Below are positions 56,447 through 64,000 of a stretch of DNA of 64,000 bases, in pieces. Below the pieces are notes generated by a model. That model did no database searches and was not told the origin of the DNA. It saw only the letters and a list, made by a program, of their open reading frames with translations. The stretch covers positions 24,110,001 through 24,174,000 of the forward strand of contig OY776130.1 in the NCBI GenBank assembly GCA_963675135.1, in the 5' to 3' direction. Origin of the DNA: Galeopsis tetrahit. Lineage: Eukaryota > Streptophyta > Magnoliopsida > Lamiales > Lamiaceae. The position numbers and the translations under genes are program-made. Numbering within the stretch: the first letter of the stretch is position 1; every line of letters begins with the position of its first letter.

Positions 56447-58340
56447 ATGGTCGCTTTACACCAAAACTCACCAACTGCTACAAGAAAAGCTGAAACACTT
56501 ACCCAAACAACTCCAGTTACACCCATTCCTACAATTGTTCACATTCCACTCGATACGACCCTTAACGAGCTGAACCAAGCTGTTGAGAACATGTCTCAAT
56601 CGATGAAGAATTCTGAGAATCTATTCTTACTGTTGGAAATATGTTCATTGACATTTCTCATTACCTTAAAACCCAAAAACTCACCACTACACTTGATTCG
56701 TTCACCTCATAAAAGCCCCAATTTCCAAGTCCTAATACTGAAACAGAGGCAATTGCCTCGAGTGCTTTCTCTCTGGGGGAGATTGAAAAGGAAATTGATG
56801 ATTTTCCTGTTGCTGAGCAGAATGAGTCAGCAAATGCTGAGACATCCGATTCTGAGGAAACTCAAATGAAGGAGGCCGACGCAAATGCTAACTTAGGTGA
56901 AACTAAATCTTATCTTTCTATACTGATGAATTTGAATAGATTGCATTTAGGAAGAATGTTGAGAAAGAAAAGAGAAAAGAAGAGCCCTGTTCAACGAAGG
57001 AGATCCGGCTATGTGCTCAAGAGTTGATTACTCTAACTCACTGAGGAGACAGAGGAAAGGAAGTAGTGTTGATGATGAACCGATTCAAGTTCTTTTCTTA
57101 ATCGGAGGAAGAAAACGTGGTTACTGAGAAAAGAGTAAAAAAGAAGTATGATCCAAAGGGAAAGAAGGTTGTTGTTAGACGAGACTTGCCCAAGAAAATT
57201 GATTCTGATCCAGAAGATAATCCCTTTGTGTATGAGATTAAGAAGACTCTGAGGAAGAATGCTGCATCAAATGTTGAAGCAAGCGCCGCAACACCAGACC
57301 CTGATGACAGTAGAAGTGATGATTCTGAGAAGAGCAGTAGTAAAGACTCTAAATCAGTTGAGGAAACAAATTCTGGAGGTAATTCTGATCTTGATAATAA
57401 TTTTAGACTGATAGGTTAGTTTCTAATACCACTAAACTATATAGACGAAAGTTGTTAATGGAAAGAGAATTAACATTGCTGATTTTGAGAGTAAATGGTT
57501 GATACAATTTTTGAAAGGAAATTGTTGAAAGCTAAAACTTTGAGTGATACTTTTGTATCTGACTGGGTATATGTACTTTATGCTTGTCTTAGGAAGAGTA
57601 CGGGTAGACGTAGATCTAAATGATATGTGAATGTACAACTTAGGGGGAGATCAGTTTCATTTACTCCGAAATTGATTGATGACTTCTTAGAGATAGAGCC
57701 TGTGATTGATGAATATGCACTTGATTTGAAACTTGGTTGCTACTTCTATAACTGGGGGTAGATTAACTAGGTGGAAAAATGTTATGTTTGTTAAAGATCT
57801 CACATCTCTATACTTTGTACTTCATAAATTGATTGTCTACAATTGGATACTCTATACAAATTCCACTAAGGTGAATAAGGATTAAGCCATATTGTTGTAT
57901 ATGATGGTTGTGTTGAAGAATTTCAATTTGAATTTAACTATTTTCACCACACGCAGTTTATAGTGATATTTCTTGTAAAGGGATTTTACCTTACCCTGTG
58001 TTGTTATGTTCATACCTCAAGAGGCATGAATTTTTAAACCTAAGGAAACTGAGGTTATTAGAGGCAAGGTACCCTTGATTTGACTATCTCACCTGCTCTG
58101 TTACTTGGTGAAAGGACTGTTGATTTGCTTTGTTACAAAATTCAGATGGTTCTGATCACAGAGATGCTCTTATTCCAGTTCGACCAGCTCCAGCAAGACC
58201 TGAACAGAGAAATGCTACACCGAATGTGAAACGCATTGGTGGTCACATTGGTCAAACATTTTCTGTTTCTAGATCTTTTATTTCACTTCAACTGATACGT
58301 TTACAGGACTCTATTGATGGCCTTCAGTTCCTTAAAGTCT
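56447..58340 (+). pseudogene. Nested Copia third ORF, degraded
   Basis: It opens MVALHQNSPTATRKAETL and continues through charged, S/K/E-rich segments (57117-57419, with KKKYDPKGKKV). Near 57650-58080, across several frames, lies a stretch recalling the putative plant transposon protein domain (FTPKLIDDFLEIEPVIDEYA and later LPYPVLLC). Many stops and frame changes interrupt it. Position after RNase H matches the third ORFs of the SIRE elements. No membrane segment is seen. The function is unknown. Confidence 0.6.
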
Positions 58341-59529
58341 AGTGGTTAGAGACGCTTTCTACTACCACAGGGGGAGAAACACCATCAACTTCTGAGTTCG
58401 AAGTGAAGAGCTCCATGAAGATGTACCAGAAGCTGATTGTGTACCTGATGCTATTCATGTTGTAGTTCACTTTTCTACAACGTGCACTGTTGTTGAAGAG
58501 GAGGAGGATTAATTTGTTGATGAACGTATGGATGTTCTTTATGACATCTGAACAGGTTATGATAACAATTGAACAGGTTGATACAAGACAGGGGGAGGGC
58601 TGAACATTATAAGTGATAATGTGCAGGAACATGATGCTGCAGCTGTTGGTACAACAATATATGTCACTTGTTTAGTTTCTTAAGAATTTGTGCCTTTTTT
58701 ATACTTCCCTTGATCTTATTCATTTATTCTGTGTTTAAGTTGATTTACAGATTCTGTTTTTCCTTCCTAGTTGATAGGTTGTTCTTTATTCAATGTGCTT
58801 AAATTGTTTGCATTGATGATAATAGTTTACTGTTTTATGCTTAAATTGTTTTCATACTTATTATCATTTGCTTACTGCATGTTGTATATGTTTATGTTTA
58901 TGTTAGTTGTTGTCTATTTTGTTTTTCTAACTTGCCTTACTATTCAATTTGCTTAAATTGTTTGCTTTGAGGATAATATAGAAGTACACCTCTCTTTAAT
59001 TATCATGTGCTTACTGCTTACTACTTAAATTGTTTGCTTTGATAATAATATAATTTAGAAGTACACTTCTTTTTAATTCTCAGTTGCTTACTGCTTATTG
59101 TTTAAGTCTTTGTTAGATATTGTTGTTTTTCACATGTTTTGCTCTATTTTTTATTTTTAGTCTTTGCTCTGTTTGTTTTTCTTTTCTTCATTATTGCTCT
59201 GATATTAATTTATTAAGTCATACATAAGTCTTAGGTTGATCTAGTACATATTCATATATGCTCTGATTTAACTTATGATTTTTGTAAAGTTTATATGTTG
59301 TTCGGATAAGTATATTGTTTATACTTATTGTTGTTTTGAGTGAGATCACATTGCTCTTATGGCACAGACTATGTGAAATCATTCTTGGTCTTTCTTACTT
59401 TGATCCGGAAGCTACAACAGGTGTTGACTTGATTAGTACATGGATATGATGGTAATACTCTAGCATGTACATAATACTGAGTATATATAGAAATATATGT
59501 GCATCAGGTGTGTTGTAGTCGAAAGGTCA
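58341..59529 (+). other. Nested Copia 3' noncoding region with direct repeats
   Basis: T-rich sequence without a credible gene. A TTAAATTGTTTGCTTTGA-(G/T)-GATAATATA segment of about 75-80 bp recurs around 58950 and 59028, with a weaker copy near 58797. Short hydrophobic frames here are by-products of T-richness. Confidence 0.6.
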
Positions 59530-59542
59530 AATTGGGGGAGAT
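59530..59542 (+). other. Nested Copia polypurine tract
   Basis: AATTGGGGGAGAT lies immediately before the 3' LTR, as expected. Confidence 0.85.
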
Positions 59543-60667
59543 TGTAGATGTTGTTACTCTTAAATGTCTTAACATTCATAACAACATCTTAATTCGACCT
59601 TTCTTATTTTTTCTAAGTCTAAATTCTGTTTTCTAGTTGATGCTGCTTTGGATGTTGTAACATCGCAGGTTGAAGATCTAGAACATTCTACACAGTTCCA
59701 GACTGGAAGGATCTGGAAGCTTGCAGAAGTATGTAGATCAGGCGGTTGCATGGAAAAACGTCCAGAATTGGCTGGAAGGTGCTAGAATTCATTGGAATGA
59801 AGAGTGGGCTAAAAATAAGGGATGAGATCCTAAAAAATAGGACATGGATTATGAAGCTTCTAGAATTCGTTTTTACCTCTATAAATACTCAAGGAAGTCT
59901 TCATTATTCAGCATGGAGAATTAAGAGTAATCACATAATGTCTATGTGAAGTGTTCGTCCTACTTAGACATTATCGTGATTATTATTTCTTCTTCATCAG
60001 ATTCTCGTACAACATGAAGAAATACACATCAGATCCGAGAGTCACATATTTAACGAAGTGTCATTCTTTAAGTCCTAAACTAGTGTTCATCCTGTTAGGA
60101 ATTAATTGTCATTGGCATGTTCATGTCGTTGTGCCGAAGAGTCCAAACTTCCTGTACAACATAGACTTTTCTATACTTCTTTGATAGATAGATCATAGAG
60201 TTAGATTAGTTTTTGGTAGTGTAATTTTTACACTTAAGCCGTCTTTAGACTAGATACTTTATCAAGTCTTATTTCCGTTGTGAATATTTGTTCACACACC
60301 ATTTGTATTCACATAATTATTAGTGAAAGTTTCGCCATGAGGCTCGCATAGATTTTAAATTAAAATCTATGTTAAAAAGTTAATTATGTGTCTTTGTGTT
60401 TTTCATTCTTTAAAGTCTTCCGCTATTCGTATTCTGATATTCTGTAATCGAGTCAGTGTTACATTGAGTGTTCTAACATTGAGTGTAGCATCAGTCTTGT
60501 TTTACTTGTGTTCAGTTTATTTTTAGTGTTTTAGTCTTTCGATGTGTACTGTGTTTAATTTTTGTATTCTGTTAGAGTTAATGCTACACTAATTGTCACA
60601 ACATTCAGTGTAACATTGTTCTGTTTTTCACTTAAACACTATTAGCTATACCATCCACACACTTTCA
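59543..60667 (+). repeat. Nested Copia 3' LTR
   Basis: 1125 bp, TGTAGATGTTG to CACTTTCA, matching 50504-51613 except for the extra 15 bp and about nine substitutions. It is followed by GATCA. Confidence 0.95.
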
Positions 60668-60895
60668 GATCAACTGATGAACAACTCCCCTGAATCAATC
60701 CTGGTCGTCCAGTTTTGATTTCCCAAAATATCAACCTTTGAATTGCCTTAAGACTCACCAACTCAATGACAAACATTCTTTTTGGAATATTTTCACAAGT
60801 CTTAAGAAGCCCTAATCCAATTCATTCTCTCTCACGCATATTCCAAACCCTTACCCAAAATTTTCAAACACTCTTAAGCTTTCTTACAGTCATCA
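60668..60895 (+). other. Outer SIRE spacer, right of the nested insertion, with ORF3 leader
   Basis: It contains a CT/CA-rich leader-like stretch (CATTCTCTCTCACGC, then CCCTTACCC) before the ATG at 60896, comparable to the leader of the other SIRE third ORF. No clear TATA box is seen in this copy. Confidence 0.5.
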
Positions 60896-63800
60896 ATGGC
60901 ACCCAAGGTTAGGCAAGACAAGATTATCAACTTTTTTGATGAAAGGTTAGACGTAGATTTCTCATACCTAAGCCACAAAAACAATCTCACCTTTGATCCC
61001 ATAATATCCTTTGATAGTGAGTTACCAGAAGTTACTCTAACTTTAAGATGGTTGAGAAGGGCAGGTCTTCAAAAGTTCATGGATAACAAGCCCCGTTCAT
61101 GCCTTGAACAATACATGGCTGAGTTCTTTGCATTCCTCAAATGGAAGGGTAAAGCCACTGGTGGTGAAGTTCAGACTAGGCTCACTTATTCTAATGAATA
61201 TCAAGAGGAGGAAACTGCTCATGCCATCATATTCTCAGAAGAAGATTTGGAAGCTGCTTTTGGATTGCCTTCAGAGGGAAGAAATCCAGAAAGCTATGGA
61301 GCAGGTTATGAACAAGAAATTGCCAATGAATGGCTCATCACTCCAGGACCAATTTCATCAACTCAGCACAAGAATACATTGAAACCTGTGTTTCAGACCT
61401 TGTTTGAGGTGGGTACTAAGAGCATTCTTAGTAACACAGGCAGCTTAGAGCAAGTAAGCCATCCAAGATTGAGAATAATGGTTGTTGTTGTTGATGCAAG
61501 TGATAAAGGCATCAAATTCAACTTGAGAGATTTCATAATGGGTGAGATGATGAAGGAGAAAGCCAAGTTCAAAGTGAAGGCTCATCTCAAAGTGGTGGTG
61601 GAAAGCAAACTGAGATATTGCACAAGGGCAAGTCTCTTGATTGAAAGGTTTTCCCACTATTCACAAATGCAAACCTTTGCCAAACCTCTCCCAGCCCAAA
61701 AGATCCTTTTCAGAAAGTTGCCTAAGAAAACTGAAAGGAGAAAGATGTTGGTGGCCAAACCTGCTGAAGAGGAAGAGCAAAAGCCTAAGATGAAGCCTAT
61801 GAGAAAGGCAAGAGTTGTCAAGACAAGGAGAATGACTCAAATCCTCTCAGAAGAGGAAACTGACACTTCAACAGAGTTGGAGAAGGTTGCTGAAGAAGGT
61901 GTAAATGTGCCATCTAACTCAGAAGAGTTGAGGGAAAAGTTTCCCATGGCAGTAAAGAAAAGCAAGAAGGCATCCGCCTCGAAGAAAAGGGACAGGGAAG
62001 TTGTCCAAGTGGAGGAGGAAAGCTCAAGGCCTAGCAAGAGAAGGGTAAAAACTTCTACAAAGATGCAAAGTTTGAAGGAGGAGGAGACCTTGAGGAAAGT
62101 GATTAAGGAAAGTAGAGCTGCAAGCAGATCAGGATCAAAATCCAGATCAAAGACCAATTCTCCTGAATCCTGAACCCCTGAATCCAAGTTTCCTGAAAAT
62201 CAGGCTTCTGAGCCTAACTCTCCTGATACCCACAAAACCCCTGAAAACCAACCCATCATCCCCTTAGATCTTACAAAAAGATATTCTCTAGAGGGAACTG
62301 CTCAAAGAGGGTCTATAGACATCTTGGTTGATATTGCAGTAGATGAGTCTAGGTTGCAATCCCCTCTAGATACAGACTTGCTTTCTTATTCAAGATTCCT
62401 TGAGGCTGCTATGATGGACCAACACCCATAAACAAGAACCCTTCAGGAACATTGCTCTCAAAAGCACCTGAATCCAACCTTCCTGAACCCAATGTCCCTG
62501 AACCCAATCATGAAACCAACTCTCCTGAAACAAAAGCCAACTCTCCTATAACCCAAAGTCCCATTCAGATGGTGATGAGGAGGAGTATACCTATGAGGGT
62601 ATGCTCAGAGGAGTAGCTAAGGACAATGTGGACAACCTCACTGGGCTTCTAAAGGACAACTTAGATGCAACTCTAAAGGCTACCATGGAGGTAGTTGTTG
62701 AATAGAAGATGAATCCAATTCTTGCTTTTGTCAGTATGAGAAATGATAAAATGTAAAACATTCATGATGAAAATGTTTACCTCCTAGAAGAGATCAAATC
62801 CCTGAATCAGGCACAAGCACTGATTGCTACAACAATGAGTGATCTCAAACCCCAATGTTTTGATGTTGCCAAAAAGGGGAAAGAGAAAGAGCAAGAGCCA
62901 AAGGTGACTTGAAGATTGGTGGCAAAATTCAGACCCAAAGGCCAACTTGCCTGATGTTGAGGGAAAAGGAAAGCAAGTGATGACCATTGAGGATTTAACT
63001 GAAGAAGAACAGCTTGCAATAGCTATAAAGAATTCAATGGCATCAATCCAAGAAGAAGGAGCAAGATGGCAGCAGAGGCCAGGTGGTGAATCAGCAGGCT
63101 TGGATAAGCAAGATGAAGACATCCAAGTTAGGGGGAAAGTGAAGAAGGTGCTGAAAAGCAAAAGGAGAGAAGAGACTTTCACTGACTTTCCAACCAGCCT
63201 GAGCTTGCCAGTTGAGTTTAGAACATAAGAAGAGTCGGGTCCTAAGAAGAGCAAGACTGCTGAAGATGAAGTGGCCAAGAGCCCTGAAGAGAAGAGAGCA
63301 CCAGTCTTAGCTGATGATCCTTCAAAGCCGTTTGAAGAGGGCTTTGAAAAAGACCTTGAAACTCAGCAGAAGCTGTCAAAGATGAGAGCCCAAGAGAAGA
63401 TGGAGGTTCTAATGGAAGCAAACAGAGCCAGAGACATAAGAAGAGAAAAGTTTGTGAAGCCAAGAAGGAAGAGGGCTTCAAACACTCAGCTTAAGCCAAA
63501 GCTACTGATCATGATGGACACCAAGTATCCTCATCTTGATAAATGGGTCCCAATCCAACTGAATGATGAATGGAAGGAGGCCAAAAGAGAGTTTTTTTAT
63601 GACTTCTATGTCATAGGCAGATGGCTAGATGAAGATGTTGAGAGTATCTTCACTTAATTCATGTATGATAATCACAGGGAACTTTAACAGAAACTCTTTG
63701 GCGCTGCAGATATAGCAAGAGTTGATTTCAAGTCTCCTAGACCTATCATTTACATGCCCCCAAAGTTCAGTGGTGGATTTATTGATCAACATAAGATCTT

Positions 63801-63936
63801 GCAAGAGTTCATTGATATAATGAAGCTGGAGAAGCTGAAGGTTGGACCCAAGGGAACCAACAAGGAGATCATTGACTTGAAGAAGAGAGTTTGGGCACAG
63901 TATGGGATGGTGCCACCTCCTAAAGATGATCTCTAG
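60896..63936 (+). pseudogene. Outer SIRE third ORF, interrupted
   Basis: The ATG (CATCAATGGCACCC context) opens a 425-codon frame ending at TGA 62171-62173. The N-terminal 230 residues have the layout of the intact ORF3 of the other SIRE (a transposon-protein-like domain with ITPGPISS and LRIMVVVVDASDKG). A basic segment (KKSKKASASKKRDR near 61970) follows. After the TGA the same kind of sequence goes on: PESK/PNSPE-type repeats to about 62560, an EE-rich part, LTEEEQLAIAIKNS near 63000, a basic coiled coil (63271-63500) and a C-terminal part ending VPPPKDDL at 63936. Several further stops and frame changes occur (near 62428, 62702, 62753, 62910, 63226, 63655). No membrane segment is visible. 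It is a decayed relative, not a close copy, of 14234-17977. Confidence 0.8.
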
Positions 63937-64000
63937 AACTGCTAAGTTTCCTTGTTCCCAATTGCTTATGTTGCTGATATTTATGTTTGTTTTGCTCTGA

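Larger units (their letters stand above)
50504..60667 (+). mobile_element. Complete nested Ty1/Copia element, 10.2 kb, inserted in the outer SIRE
   Basis: LTRs at 50504-51613 and 59543-60667 flank a primer site, damaged gag-pol and a third ORF. The 5-bp GATCA occurs directly outside both ends (50499-50503 and 60668-60672). The LTRs differ by a 15-bp indel and about nine substitutions by eye, roughly 0.8%. Despite this, the internal genes carry large deletions and many stops. It is therefore likely a nonautonomous derivative that moved already defective. Confidence 0.9.
48894..64000 (+). mobile_element. Outer SIRE-type Copia element, partial, interrupted by 50504-60667
   Basis: The RT end, RNase H and a 0.5-kb spacer (48894-50503) lie left of a nested Copia. 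The spacer then resumes at 60668, followed by a third ORF (60896-63936). The order and sequences follow the complete SIRE at 12573-27118 (RNase H motif CRIDRKSTSGTCQFLG in both). Gag, protease, integrase and most of RT are missing on the left, and both LTRs are outside the window or lost. Confidence 0.85.

Noticed and set aside
58771..58956. Hydrophobic frame in the nested Copia 3' region as a membrane protein
   Set aside because: It is a by-product of T-rich direct repeats and has no homologous look.

Overview
This is nuclear DNA from a flowering plant, most likely a eudicot. The evidence is spliced plant-type genes (a SABATH methyltransferase, a DETOXIFICATION/MATE transporter and a TPL-binding-domain gene), plant lineages of LTR retrotransposons with initiator-Met primer sites, L1-type LINEs and Mutator-like inverted-repeat elements. 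No prokaryotic, organellar or viral genome is present. The species cannot be named from the sequence.

Layout. 1-46 is an exact copy of part of the SABATH exon at 11460-11505. 47-11046 is a minus-strand Tat/Retand-type Gypsy element with gag-pol at 3911-9923, one LTR at 10283-11046, and an intron-containing gene on the opposite strand (341-3142) with its own TATA box; its second LTR is missing. 11241-12414 is a frameshifted SABATH gene. 12573-27118 is a complete SIRE-type Copia element on the minus strand, with nearly identical LTRs and an AAACA target duplication, inserted about 160 bp upstream of the SABATH start codon. It carries gag, a damaged pol and an intact 1247-residue third ORF. 27119-34890 is a pile-up: an old SIRE-like LTR piece, a MATE pseudogene, a minus-strand Copia gag plus LTR, and a plus-strand Tork-like Copia pol with its 3' LTR. 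34890-39310 holds a possible LTR with GC-rich palindromic motifs, a 5'-truncated LINE, and a noncoding repeat split by another insertion.

39722-40767 is the only apparently intact host gene: five exons that join into a 194-residue protein with a TPL-binding (TDBD) domain. 41897-43564 is a 1.67-kb foldback element. 43665-46010 holds a second copy of the split repeat, a 252-bp MITE with a 9-bp target duplication, and a possible Mutator-like element with a small ORF. 46255-48150 is a second truncated LINE. From 48894 to beyond the window lies a plus-strand SIRE-type element (RT/RNase H, then a third ORF). A complete Copia element of another family (50504-60667, target duplication GATCA) has jumped into it.

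The recurring theme is extra genes in retroelements. Three Copia elements each carry an additional ORF between RNase H and the 3' LTR, and the Gypsy element carries an antisense gene. Two of these four (the Gypsy antisense gene and the intact Copia ORF3) have a TATA box and leader of their own. A second theme is that both complete Copia insertions have similar LTRs and intact target duplications but damaged enzymes, which suggests movement with enzymes supplied by other copies. I did not find a clearly new biological system.
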